A stretch of 64,000 nucleotides of DNA from contig ML677460.1 of assembly GCA_007922305.1 (NCBI GenBank), forward strand, positions 1,088,509-1,152,508, in the 5' to 3' direction. This DNA is from Dermatemys mawii (lineage: Eukaryota; Chordata; Testudines; Dermatemydidae). The position numbers and the translations under genes are program-made. Of this stretch, positions 45,992 to 56,563 are shown in pieces (the stretch's first letter is position 1; every line of letters starts with the position of its first letter). A model generated the notes under the pieces. The model made no database searches, had not been told where the DNA came from, and saw only the letters and a program-made list of their open reading frames with translations.

Positions 45992-46637
45992 CAGGGCCCT
46001 GCCATATTCACAGCCAGAAAAACGTGTTGCAGACCATGAAATCTGGTCTTTTGTGTGCTTGTACCCTATACTATACCGATTTCACAGGGGAGACCAGCAT
46101 TTCCCACACTGCGGATCCTGACCGAAAAGAGAGTTGCAAGGGAGGCCACAAGGTTATTTTAGGGGGAATCATGGTGTTGCCTTACTTCTGTAACGGTCTT
46201 CAGGGCTGGGTGGCTGGAGAGTGGCGGCTGCTGACTGAGGGCCCAGCTCTGCAGGCAGCAGTGCAGAAGGAAAGTGACAATCCCATACCAGGCCACCCTT
46301 ACTTCTGCGCTGCTGCTGGCGGCAGCTCTGCCTTTAGAGCAGGGCTCCTGGCTAGCAGCCACCGATCTCCAGTTGCCCAGCTCTGAAGGCAGCACTGCCA
46401 CCTGCAGCAGTAAGCTTAGCAGTACTGCACCCCATGTACAATAACCTTGTGATTCTCCCCCACCCCCCAACTCCTTTTCGGATGAGGACCCTACAATTAC
46501 AACACCGTGAAATTCCAGATTCAAAGAGGTGAAATCATGAAATTTACTATTTTATTTTAAATCGTAAAATTTACTATTTTAAAAATCCTATGGCAGTGAA
46601 ATTGACCAAAATGGATCATGAATATGGTAGGACTGTA
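45992..46637 (+). mobile_element. hAT-like element, family C
   Basis: 646 bp. The left end CAGGGCCCTGCCATATTC and the right end GAATATGGTAGGACTGTA are inverse over the inner 12 bp with scattered outer mismatches. Flanking GTTATGGG (45984-45991) and GTCATGGG (46638-46645) match at 7 of 8. Short internal repeats such as 'GTGAAAT' and 'GAAATTTACTATTTTA' occur near the right end. Non-coding. Confidence 0.8.
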
Positions 46638-47398
46638 GTCATGGGATAGAACAGAGGAAATGTTGGGTGTTGACCCCCTAATGCCCACAGTTCCCTGAGA
46701 GGTACCTGGGTATCTCACAATACACAGCAACTGTTTTCTACAAGGCAGTGTGCAGAACGTGGCTTGGAGGGGATGCCAGGATACCTACCCAGAATGCAAC
46801 ATGTTTTGCCAAATCAGAGCGATTCACCACCCCAGCAGCTGTGTGGGAGCACATCCTGCTGAACAGTCAGTGGCACTGTGCCGACAGAACGTTTACCGGT
46901 TCACATTTCCAGTGTGGACGAGGCCTTAGGAAGTGGTTTAAGCTAAATCAACATAAGCTGCTTTTAAACTGAAGTAGGGGTGTCCACACAAGGGCTAACT
47001 AAACCAGTTTAATTCAGCTGATGCAAACTTGTGCAGAAACAAGGGCTATCAAGTCAGAGCACCAAGGCCCTCAAGCACCACTCTGTCCATTTAGCAAAGC
47101 TGCAGATTCCTCCCCTCACCCCCAAAGCTCTGAATGTCTAGGAGAATGCAAAGCTTCCTCCATAAAAGTGCAATACCAGAGCCTTAGGTGGGACATCAGG
47201 GAAGATTGAACCCGTGACCTTGGCATTGTGAACCCTGAGCCTCTGCTGAGAGCCAAGGCTGCAGCAGGCTCCCCACCCTTGGCAGGGCCTGCTGAGTGCC
47301 TGTGGGTGACAGCTCTCAGTGGGGACAGGAGATGGGCCCCAAGTCTGGCTAGTGCAGTATGTCTGGGCACACTGCTGGAAACTCTCTCTTGCTCATAG

Positions 47399-47543
47399 GT
47401 GGCGTTGCTATCAGTGGCCGAGCCTGCAACTTCCCCAGTACCCAACAGACACCTCGTAACCAAGGGGGCTGCCCCCTCAGATTCCTACCAGCTCTGGGAG
47501 TCTCCATCCACCCATGGGAGGCCTGGGGATGAAGGGGTGAAAG
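47399..47543 (+). CDS. EMID1: EMID1 exon 6: coiled-coil end, linker, first triplets
   Basis: This 145-nt exon enters in phase 0 and encodes VALLSVAEPATSPV, which finishes the heptad begun in exon 5. A Pro/Ser-rich linker with the word YQLWESPSTHG follows, then the first collagen triplets GRPGDEGVK and the first base of a Gly codon. The LW...P linker before the triplets fits EMID1. The acceptor is CTCTCTTGCTCATAG and the donor GTAAGT; it leaves phase 1. Joined straight to exon 8 the Gly-X-Y register stays unbroken; joined to exon 7 it does not. Confidence 0.9.
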
Positions 47544-47977
47544 GTAAGTGAGAGCAGGGACTGCTGGGGAGGAGCTGAGGCAGCAGGCAGGAAGCCATCC
47601 TGAGAGCCAGATGTGTGTTTCCTGCCTAGACCATGATCCTTCCTGCCCCTGCAGAAATCCACATGCCCCAGGTCCCCTCCATGCCTAACCCTGGAGATGG
47701 AACAAGCAGGACTCTGTTGGCCCTAAGCATGGGGGCTGGGTCTTTCCATCAGTTTGGAGCCCAGTCCTGCCCAGTGCACTCAAGCAAAGCTCCCAATTTG
47801 GTGTGAGTGAAGATAGCAGGATGGGCCCTTGATGTGCAGGGAGTTCTGTGCCCTGGTTCTAGCAGGGTGGCAGAGGGCCTCCATTGCCCCAGATCTCAGC
47901 CTGATGTCCAGGGCCACATGAACACATAGGGCTCAAAGTCCTAGCCCAGCATCCTCCTCCTCTGTTTTTCCTCCTCA

Positions 47978-48135
47978 GGAGGTATCTAGTCTAACGCCCT
48001 GCTTTAAGCAGGACCAATCCTCAACTAAACCATCCAACAGAGTTTTGCCCCAGATCCTTAAATGTCCCCCTCAAGGACTGAACTCACAACACTGGGTTTA
48101 GCAGGCCAAGGCTCAAACCACCGAGCTATTCCCCC
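47978..48135 (-). mobile_element. tRNA-derived SINE with CR1-like tail
   Basis: Minus-strand SINE. The CR1-like tail is at the left ('AGGAGGTATCTAGTCTAACG') and the tRNA-like head at the right (complement of 'GGGTTTAGCAGGCCAAGGCT' and 'CAAACCACCGAGCTATTCC'). Same family as the copies at 13455 and 39366. Confidence 0.82.
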
Positions 48136-48147
48136 CAAAAGGGCAGC

Positions 48148-48220
48148 TAAGCCAGCCAGGAGTCAAACCTAGAATCGTCTGATCCATAGTCAGACACATT
48201 ATCCTTTGCCCTACTGGCCC
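48148..48220 (-). pseudogene. tRNA-Arg(ACG)-derived pseudogene
   Basis: The minus strand reads as a 73-nt tRNA cloverleaf beginning GGGCCAGTAGGGCAAAGGAT. The 5-bp anticodon stem is intact (TCTGA/TCAGA), the T arm is CTAGG/CCTGG and the acceptor GGCCAG/CTGGCT. It closely resembles vertebrate tRNA-Arg with anticodon ACG, which I compare from memory. Several differences are C-to-T at CpG: the anticodon reads ATG, the D-arm region reads AATGTG for AACGCG, and the T loop GGTTTGACTCC replaces the B-box consensus GGTTCGACTCC. The changed anticodon and B box make a functional tRNA unlikely. It lies 12 bp from the SINE head, also on the minus strand. Confidence 0.85.
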
Positions 48221-48651
48221 TGCGCACACCTCCTTTCACTATGGCAGCTACCACCCTCATCTCGACCTGGTGCAGAGGGGAGACTGGAGGGTGAGGAGAG
48301 GTTGGAGAGTGAACCTATCTTGCACTCCCCCCACAGTGGCAGCTCCTGTCCCGCAAGGCTGGGAGAAGTGTGTTTGCCTAGGGCCCAGTGATGGGTGAAT
48401 CCAGATGGGCTGATGTCCCCACTAGCACACCTTTCCCTGGGTTCCTCCACCTCTGCCCTGTTGTCCTTTTACTTGTAACCTTTCTGAGGCTTAAAATCTC
48501 TCCTGAGTCTCTGGACTCTCCGGCTGTGAATCCCTGTCATCAGGAGTTGTCACCCCAAAGCTCTGCCCCAATCCCAGCTTGGGTCAACACAGTCCACCTC
48601 CCAAACACTCCCTGGGGGTTTCAGTTGCACATGGGATTCTTCTTGGCCATT

Positions 48652-48768
48652 GCAGTGCAACAAGGACAAGTGCAGAGTCCTGCACTCAGGATGGAAGAAT
48701 CCCATGCACTGCTACAGACTAGGGACCGAACGGCTAGTCAGCAGTTCTGCAGAAAAGGACCTAGGGAG
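48652..48768 (+). mobile_element. Internal CR1 LINE fragment
   Basis: About 117 bp of plus-strand CR1 coding sequence, translating to [19 protein letters not shown] and SSSAEKDLG. This segment lies just after the FADD motif in ORF2. Neither the CR1 3' tail nor upstream sequence adjoins it, which is unusual for LINE insertions. Confidence 0.85.
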
Positions 48769-49087
48769 GGGGTTAGCCCCAGAGTCCCAGCCTTGTCCCA
48801 GTATGGCCAGTCCCATGTCCTCCCTAAACTCATCTGGACAAGGAACGGGGGCTGTGGATGGACTCTTGCCTGTGTTGGATAGTCAGGGCGTGTTGCTTTC
48901 CAGGGCTGGCCTGGCCTGGCCTTTCCCCAGCCTGGCTCAGAAGTAAAGTTGCTTCCCAGTGCCATGTAACGCCCCTGGCACCAGGAGAAGGGGGTAGCAG
49001 GGTGAGCTGACTCTGCCAGACTGAAGGCAGAAGAGACCATTGGTTTCAGGGAGCAGATTGATGCCCCATTCTCTCCTTCTTTCCTAG

Positions 49088-49138
49088 GGAACCCAGGAGT
49101 GGGTGAGACGCTGCGGGGAGCTGTTCCCAGACGGGATG
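49088..49138 (+). CDS. EMID1: EMID1 exon 7 (probable, cassette)
   Basis: A 51-nt candidate with a strong acceptor (CTCTCCTTCTTTCCTAG) and a good donor (GTATGT). It is phase 1 at both ends, so it can be included or skipped without changing the frame. It encodes NPGVGETLRGAVPRRD plus split Gly codons. If included, it places a non-collagenous stretch of about 14 residues between the GVK of exon 6 and the GKPGPQ of exon 8. If skipped, the triplets run on without a break. An internal GTGAGA at 49102 would give a 15-nt version, also in phase, but with another register break. Without transcripts its use is uncertain. Confidence 0.55.
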
Positions 49139-50442
49139 GTATGTGGCACAAGAGAGTTTCCAGCCCAACAGCCCTGGGTCAGAGACCAGCAAGGCTAGTG
49201 GGAGAGGCTCATGGATGCCCTCGGGGATGCAGTGGGGAGGGAGAGAGATGGGGACAGAGGGGGAAGTGGGAAGCAATGGAAGGGAAGGAGGGCGAGTCTC
49301 CACTGCAGGGTCTGCCCCTGCCTGACAGGGCTCCCCTCAGCTTCTCCTCCCTTTCCCTGATCCCTCTGCAGAACACAGAAGCCAATGCTGAAATATTAGT
49401 TAAATCATCAGCTCCTTCAGGAGTGGAGTGCTCGGCCCCAGGCAGGGGGCAGGCCCGCCCCAGTGCAGCCGTCGTGACCAGGGGGTCCTGGTTCCCGGCA
49501 TGGTGACGCTGGCAGTGGCTGCCGTAGGGGCAGTGATTGCCACAATGTCGGGGAGCTGGCGTTGATGCCCGCACTCCCTGCCAGCCAGTCTGTGTGTGTG
49601 AGCTGGGCTCCAGCCCCACTTCATCCTTGGGCAGAGAGGAACTGAGAGTAGGCCCCAGGGTGTGGGGGAGCTGGAGTGCAGCCAGTGGTGGGGAGGAGCA
49701 TTCCCAAGCCAGCAGGCTGGAGGCAGGAGAGGTGCAGTGCCCCGATGGGCAGGGTTGGGGGTGGGGGTTTTCCCCAGGCGATGGCCCTGCCCCTGCCTAT
49801 GGAGTCTCACCTGGCACTGAGCTGAGTGGATCCTGTCTAGAATGTTTCGCTGAGTGAGATGTGGGCAGCGGGGGCTGGGCGTGGGCACTGGATAACTTGG
49901 GGCAAGGCGACATGGAGCCCTTTGCTGCCAGCTTACCAGTCCCAGTGCCCCTGCTGGGTTCCCCCTGTGGGCGTCGAGTTCTTGGGGGACCAGCCCCCTC
50001 CCTCCCTGGTGGGCAGGTGTGGAATGCCACCCTGGCATGGCCTGGGGTGAGGTGACTCCGGGGTGCGGGGAGCCTTAGGCTCCCCATCAGCTGTCTCAGG
50101 CTGGGGGCTGTGGACACTAAACAGCAGGGGGTGAAGCCCCTTGGCAGGGGCCAGCATGAGGAGAGGCTTGTCCCACCGCAGACCAGGGCTCCCCCGCTCC
50201 CACCTCTCAGCCCAGCCCCTTACAGCACCTCCAAGCTCCACTCCCGTTGGTTTCTGACTGTGGCAGCTGCACATCAATCCATTGCCCAGGGACACGGGCA
50301 CCCTCCTCCTGGGGGTTAGGATCCCTGGGTTTTGCCGAAAGAGGTACCTTGCTCTCCTCCTGTCCTTCCAAGGAGGCACAGCCCCTGGCAAGTACTGCGC
50401 AGGCACCTGACTGGGTGTTTCCTTCTGCTCCTTCCATTGCAG
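49139..50442 (+). other. EMID1 intron 7
   Basis: About 1.3 kb of unique-looking sequence, ending in the acceptor TCCTTCCATTGCAG. No repeat family or other exon is recognised. Confidence 0.75.
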
Positions 50443-50550
50443 GGAAACCAGGGCCCCAAGGACCCCCAGGCCCGTCGGGTCCCAAGGGAGATGCTGGGAG
50501 CCAGGGGCCATCAGGAATCCCTGGAGCCAAGGGTCCTGCTGGACCGCCAG
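50443..50550 (+). CDS. EMID1: EMID1 exon 8: collagen-like triplets
   Basis: 108 nt, twice the 54-bp collagen exon unit, but beginning with a split Gly codon rather than a whole one. It encodes [20 protein letters not shown] and continues [16 protein letters not shown] with no interruption. Pro in the Y position (GPP) is a prolyl-hydroxylation site, and Lys at Y (GPK, GAK) suits hydroxylysine formation, as in other collagens. The donor is GTGAGT; it leaves phase 1. This is the main part of the first triple-helical block. Confidence 0.95.
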
Positions 50551-51109
50551 GTGAGTCTTGGACACTGAGCCTGGCACAGGGCACTGCTCCAGGATCCCTG
50601 CACCTTGATGCCAGCTTTGGACAACCAGGCAGGCATAGGGGCATCACATCTGTCAGCCCAGCCCCTGCAAAGCCCAGAGCCCTGGCATTGGCTGGCAGAG
50701 CTCAGTGCTTCTCCACAGAGCGGGGGTGGGGGGGTGGAGAGAGAGGGGAGCTGATCCCAGCTGTACCCGGAACTTTACAGGCAGAATCCCACTGACACCC
50801 ATGGGCTCTGGATCAGGCTTAGCTCAGCCAAGGATTTTGGTCCATGGATGATGTTGGCTTGCTGGTCCATGGGGGATGTTCCTTTTCTTGGCAGTTTTTT
50901 TAGAGCTGGGATGTAGGAATCAGGATGGGGATCTGCCCTGTCCACCCTCCTCTCTCCAGCTGCTTCAGAGAAAGATACTGGAACTCACTAAGTGAAATAC
51001 CCCCCCCATGGGGGAAGAACCTGGACCCGTCAGTTAGACTCTGGAGGTTGGCTCATGCCCTGAAGCAGGAGGGTTTGTACCCCCTTAAAATAAATGCCTC
51101 TCTCAAGTG

Positions 51110-51550
51110 TCACCGTGGACATTCTTCTCATCCAGAGTCACATCAAATCCCATTTTACTGCTACTCAGCTCTGAACCTCAGTGCTGCCCTTGATATCTTG
51201 TGGCAATGAGTTCCGCCAGCTAATTATCCATTTCTAGATGAGTATTTCCATGGTTGGTCTTAATTCAGCTGCCTTTCAGTTCCATTGAATGCCCATTTGT
51301 CCTTGTGTGCCAAAGGAGGCAGGCTAGGAACACCTGACTGGCCTTCTATAGCCTCTTTGTTTCCTTGTACCCCTCTGTCGTAGCCCCTCTCCTCTGCCTC
51401 CTCTCAGCAGCCCCAGACCTTTCAGTCTCACCTCAGGCAACAAGAATAGGCAGAGAATCCTGTCTCTGACCCCGCCCCCGTCTCTCCTGTCCCTTTTGGA
51501 GGCAGGACAGCCAGTATGCAGTATCCTAGTTGAGGCCAGAACATTGATTT
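51110..51550 (-). repeat. Old CR1-family LINE 3' region
   Basis: 'CTTGTGGCAATGAGTTCCGC' and 'CAGCTAATTATCCATTTCTA' resemble the 3' coding region of the CR1 subfamily at 13755, strongly diverged. Confidence 0.45.
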
Positions 51551-53890
51551 AGAAAAGCATTATAACAGTTCACCTGTTTTTCTCCATCCCATTCCTTTTG
51601 CATCCTAATCTCTTGGTTGCTTTTTAGACCCCAGCTGTGCACTGAGCAGAGTTCTCTTTGGAACTGCCTGTTGTACTTCCCAGGCCTCTCTCCTGAGCTG
51701 CCACTGTTCATTTGGAACTCAGGCTTTCTGAAAATCTAAATTCACCGTATCCACTGGATCTCCTTTGTCTGCATGCTTGTTAACCCCGCTAATGAATTCT
51801 AGTAGATTGAGGCCTGATTTCCCTTTACAAAAACCATGGTGACTATTTCCTAACAAATTATGTTCATCAATGTGTCTGACAATTTTGTTCTTTACGATAG
51901 TTTCAACCAGTTTGACTGGTACTGAAGTGAGGCTTACTGACCTGTAGTTGCCAGGGTCATCTCTGGAGCCCTCTTTAAAAACTGGCATCTGGTACAGAAG
52001 CTGATTTAAATGATAGGTTACAGATGACAGTTAGCAGTCCTGCAATTTCACATTTGAATTCCTTCAGAACGCTTGGGGGAATCCCATCAGATACTGGAGA
52101 CTTATTGCCGTTTATCAATTTATTCCAAAACCTCCTCTAATGACACCTCAATTTGCAACAGGTCCTCAGATCCGTCCCCCAAAAAGAATGACTCAGGTTT
52201 GGGAATCTCCCTCACATCCTCAACAGTGAAGATGGATGCAAAGAATTCATTTAGTTTCTCTGCAATGGCCTTATGGTCTTTGAGTGCTCCTTTAGGATCT
52301 TGATTGCCCAGTGGCCCCAATGGTTGTTTAGCAAGCTTTTTGCTTCTGATGTATTTTTTAAAAATTGCTATTACTTTTGGAGTCTTTGGCTAGCTAGTCT
52401 TCAAATTCTTTTTTGGTCTTTCTAATTATATTTTTACACTTCATTTGCCAGAGTTTATGCTTTTTTCTATTTTCCTCACTAGGATTTCACTTCCTCTTTT
52501 TAAATGATGTCTTTTTGCCTCTCACTGCTTCTTTTACGTTGTTGTTTAACCATGGTGGCTCTTTTTTGGTTCTCTTACTAGGTTTTGTAAATTGGGGTAC
52601 ATTTAAGTTGAGCCTCTATTATGGTGTCTTTAAAAAGTTTCCACGCAGCTTGCAGGGATTTCACTTTTGGTGCTGTACATTTTAATTTCTGTTTAACTAA
52701 CCCCCTCATTTTTGTGTAGTTCTCCTTTCTGAAATTAAATGCTACAGTGTTGGACTGCTTTGGAGTTTTCTGGAGTACTGTGTCCAGGTTTGGGCCCCAC
52801 ACTACAAGAAAATGATTAGGGGGCTGGAGCACATGATTTATGAGGAGAGGCTGAGGGAACTGGGATTGTTTAGTCTACAGAAGAGAAGACTGAGGGGAGA
52901 TTTGATAACTGCTTTCCACTACCTGAAAGGGGGTTCCAAAGAGGATGGATCTAGACTGTTCTCAGTGGTACCAGATGACAGAACAAGGAGTAATGGTCTC
53001 AAGTTGCAGTGGGGAAGGTTTAGGTTGGATGTTAGGAAAAGCTTTTTCACTAGGAGGGTTGTGAAGCACTGGAATGGGTTCCCTAGGGAGGTGGTGGAAT
53101 CACCTTCCTTAGAGGTTTTTAAGGTCAGGCTTGACAAAGTCCTGACTGAGATCATTTAGTTTGGGATTGGTCCTGCTTTAAGCAGGGGGTTGGACTAGGT
53201 GACCTCCTGAGGTTGCTTCCAGTCCTGATATAATCTATAGAGATTCTATAGTACAATTTAGTTCATTTAAGATTTTTACTTGATTTGATTCTATGCTTTC
53301 TTTCACATATAGTGGCACTCCCCCACCCCCACGACCCGTTCTGTCCTTCTGATATATTTTGTACCCTAGTATTCCTGTGTCTCATTGATTATCCTCATTC
53401 CACCAGGTTTTTGTGATGCCTAGTATAGCAGTGTCCTCATTTAATACTAGGCACTCTCGTTCACCCATCTTATTATTTAGACTTCTAGCATTGGTATATT
53501 AGCATTTTAAAAACTTGTCATTTTTTGTCTGTCTCCTATTGCATGACTTAATTGAATTGAACTTTTTTTCATTTGACTTTTTCTCATCAGATCCTCCCTG
53601 TATTTTATCATTTTCCATCCTCGCCTCCTTATTAGGACATAGGGAATCTCCATTTATAGATCTTCCCCGAAGGGATGTCTGAACCACATGCTTCTCCGTG
53701 CCTGTCGGCTTTCCTCCGGCACTTAGGTTAAAAACTGTTCTGCAACCTTTTTAATTGTAAGCACCAGCAATCTGGGTCCCTTTTGGTTTAGGTTGAGTCC
53801 AGAGCTAGGGGTTCTTATTGTAGCACACCTATCCAGCCCCAGCTCAGAACCACATCACACCGTGTGATGAACTTTTACCCAGGTTGGAAC
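51551..53890 (-). mobile_element. CR1-clade LINE fragment, interrupted
   Basis: Minus-strand LINE. At 51988-51719 it translates to RT words DDPGNYRSVSLTSVPVK and NSHHGFCKGKS, distinct from the younger CR1 copies. Upstream coding sequence continues to about 52760 and resumes at about 53270-53890 after a plus-strand CR1 insertion. Continuity is inferred from orientation and similar texture on both sides. All frames are broken. Confidence 0.65.
52760..53250 (+). mobile_element. CR1 LINE 3' end, nested
   Basis: Plus-strand CR1, 5'-truncated, starting around 'GGAGTACTGTGTCCAGGTTT' and ending 'AGATTCTATAG'. A 115-codon frame (52812-53159) encodes the end of the [21 protein letters not shown], then [17 protein letters not shown] and [14 protein letters not shown]. 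The frame reaches its natural stop, so this is one of the least damaged 3' ends. It interrupts an older minus-strand LINE. Confidence 0.9.
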
Positions 53891-54839
53891 TAAGCCATTT
53901 AATCCTGCTCAGTCTCTCTGCCACTTTCAGACCCAGGACAGCGCTTTGCCTCTTTCCCTGTCAATTCTTTAATAGGCTGGGGGTGGGGATCTGTCAAAGG
54001 ATTTGGAAAGTCCAAATAAATGACATCAGTCCATGGTATGCGAATTCTTCTTAGTACTGCAAAGCTCTGGGCCTCCAGGTCAGGGCGCATCTTTGGGGGA
54101 CGCTCAGGACTGCATGGACACAGAGCTGGACCCTTCCAGGTTAGCGCTGCTGGGAGTGGGGTGGGTTTGCATTGCCGTGGAGACTGGGATCCCCTGAGCA
54201 AGGATGGGACATGGGAGACGGGGAAGGAGTTAATGCTGGGAGATGCAGTTGTTCTTGGCAGCATGTCTCGGAGTCCCAGTAGTCTGTGTAATGTGTATTA
54301 GGCCATTAACAGCCATCTTCCCCAAGCCCCCCACCAGGTCCCCATGCAGCGCATGCTCCGTGCTCCCTTCCAGGCTTGGCGTTCCTCGTGCGTTCACTTT
54401 CCTTGGTTCTCGACCTCCCTGCACAAGTCAGTGCCAGCTCTCACCCCTCTTGCTGTATGCGCCCTGTCTTCAGCTGCCATCAGCCACCAGGCCAAGGGCT
54501 GGCTGCTGAGCCCTTGATGCCAGTGAGACCCTCTAATGGCCTGGGGGAGCTGGATTCCTGCCCTCCACCTAGGAGATGGTGGTGCCACTCCAGGGGCTGT
54601 GGCTGGAAGCCCTCCTGGCACTGAGCTGCCCACTCCCATGGAAGTAGGAGCAGCCGAGCATGGTAAGGGGGAGCGGGACAGGAATGGGATGGGGTTGCTG
54701 AGCCATCTCGGGGAAGGAAGGAGTGTTCTAAGCCCTCACCGTGATTCCCCCTCATTCATGACGGGGCATGTGACTTATCACAAACCTGACAGGCTAGGCT
54801 GCCCCGCACCCAGGCAGCGCTGGAGGAGTGACCGGGACC

Positions 54840-55170
54840 TAGGCAGTCTAACCTAGAGGGGAAAGCCAGGGCCCAGCCTAGTGGTTGGAGCCAGGAACAG
54901 AACCGGGAGTCAGAGCCAAACAAGGCACCAGACAAGGACGCAGGGTTGGTGCGACTGGAACCAGCCAGGAGCAAGGCCGGGCAGCAATGATCACAGTTAC
55001 AGACATAAGCTTTGAGCAGCCAGTGACCTGCTGCTTCTGAGCTTTTAAACAAGGACCTATCGGCTCCTTGCAGGCCATGGGGCAGGCTGCCAGGCAGGTG
55101 ATTCTACCTCAGCCCCACTGGGCTTGTTAACCGGCTGGGCTGAGCCAGCGAGCTGGGGGAGCTCAGGCCT
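54840..55170. repeat. Unclassified dispersed repeat
   Basis: 'GAACCGGGAGTCAGAGCCAA', 'AAGCTTTGAGCAGCCAGTGA' and 'CTTTTAAACAAGGACCTATC' belong to a repeat I associate with turtle genomes. No terminal repeats are visible; the class is unknown. Confidence 0.4.
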
Positions 55171-56563
55171 GGGGTCCTGGCAGGGAGGACCTGGCGTTTT
55201 CCTCCTGACACCTCCCCTTTGCTCAGAGCCTCCCCTTCCCCCGGCGCGAAGGGACGCTGTGGTGCCTCTGAGCTGCGCATATCCATTTGCCAGGACAGCC
55301 TGAGCCCTCACACCTGTTTGGGGGCTGGCAGAGCGTGGCTGTGTCTCTTCCGTCCCCTAGCCAGGGAGGAGCGTGGGACCCTGGGGAGCCCTCAATCCTG
55401 GCCACAGGGGGTGGTGTCACTACCAGGCGCTCCTTGGCAGGATGATGCCCCCTGCTGGGGCCGTGGAGCAGGTAGACTCCTGTGCTAGGGGCTTTCCCCT
55501 ACCCTCTCCCAGCCAAGGCCAGGGGCAGGGAGAGAAGGTCACCATGGGGGCCCCATTAAACATGTGCGACAGCAGTCAGGCCAGGGGCCACTTAGCCCAA
55601 TACAACCTGCAGGCTCTTAGCTCCTAACACTCTTGTGGTACAACAAAGCCTGGCACTGCCCGGGCTAGAGCCCACTGCACGCTGACCCCACTGGCTCCCG
55701 CGAGCGCAGGCTCTAGTGGGAGAGGGCGATGGGCACCCCAAGCAGGGCAGGGTTTGGCTCCCACACCTGCATTTCCTCCCCAGGCCAGGAAATCAGCTGG
55801 TCAGCAGCTGGGGTTAGGAGGAAGCCAGGGCTAGCGAGGCACCTGGGGGGCACTGGTGGCTTTTACGCCTTCCTGTGGAGCATCCAGTGCTGACTCCTGA
55901 TGGGAAGGGGAGAGGGGCCTTTGGCAGCTGCAACAGGGCCACGGAATGGGCGAGGGGCAGACCAGGAGGAAAGGGAAGGGCCATTTCCACCCTTCGCCTT
56001 GCCCCACTCTGCATCCTCTTTGGCCATATATCAGGGCGAAGTGAAGCCTAGGTGGGGCCACTGGGCCTCTGGCTGCAGAGCCGGCATTCGGGAACTGCCT
56101 CATCCCCTGCCCAGCCCAAAGTCTGTGCTGTGCCAGGTGCGGGGCAGCAGGTAGGTCCCCTGGAGCGGGGGCAGGATAAGTCACGTGTCCAGATCCAGGG
56201 TATCGAGGACAGTTCGGGGCTCTGCCATTGCGCAGCATCCTCCAGCCAGGGCGGAGAGAAGGGGGTGACACCCCAGTCCCCAAGGCAGCTCCATCAGCAC
56301 ACGGCAGCTTGGGTTCTGCCCCACACAGCACTGGAGCATGACAGCTGAGCACCCTGCTGGTACTGGCTGCCCAGCGGTGGGGCAGGACTGACCGGAGCCC
56401 TTGGTAGGTCTGGCCTCATCCTCCCACCCGTGCTAAGGAAATACCCACAATGCCTTTCACTAGGGCATGGTTTGTACTATCGGGCAGCCGTGCTGTGCAG
56501 GAAGGGTCCCCTGTGTGGTGCTCAACCCTCATGGTCTTTTCTGCCTTTACTCTTCCTTTCTAG

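Larger units (their letters stand above)
43189..47398 (+). other. EMID1 intron 5 (~4.2 kb)
   Basis: Holds a T-rich stretch (43470-43560), two MIR-like pieces and two hAT elements. At about 46750-47030 lies a decayed DNA repeat ('CCAGTGTGGACGAGGCCTTA', 'TGTCCACACAAGGGCTAACT'). No extra exon is seen. Confidence 0.8.
47544..49087 (+). other. EMID1 intron 6
   Basis: About 1.5 kb. Contains a SINE, a tRNA-Arg pseudogene and an internal CR1 fragment, listed separately. It ends with acceptor CTCCTTCTTTCCTAG. Confidence 0.75.
50551..56563 (+). other. EMID1 intron 8 (~6.0 kb)
   Basis: Dominated by LINE sequence at 51.1-53.9 kb and an unclassified repeat at 54.84-55.17 kb. The remaining stretches (50.55-51.1, 53.9-54.8, 55.2-56.5 kb) show no recognised feature. 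It ends with acceptor CTCTTCCTTTCTAG. Confidence 0.8.

Noticed and set aside
48148..48220. Functional tRNA-His (anticodon ATG)
   Set aside because: The body matches tRNA-Arg, and the anticodon and B-box changes are CpG decay; the gene is most likely dead.
49088..49102. A 15-nt version of exon 7 ending at the internal GTGAGA
   Set aside because: It is in phase, but gives a Gly-Val-Gly register break and is very short; the 51-nt version with the GTATGT donor is more plausible. It is kept only as an alternative.
49400..50577. Two minus-strand frames over 200 codons
   Set aside because: They lie antisense to EMID1 intron 7 and exon 8, rich in Pro/Gly from GC-rich sequence, with no recognisable domain.
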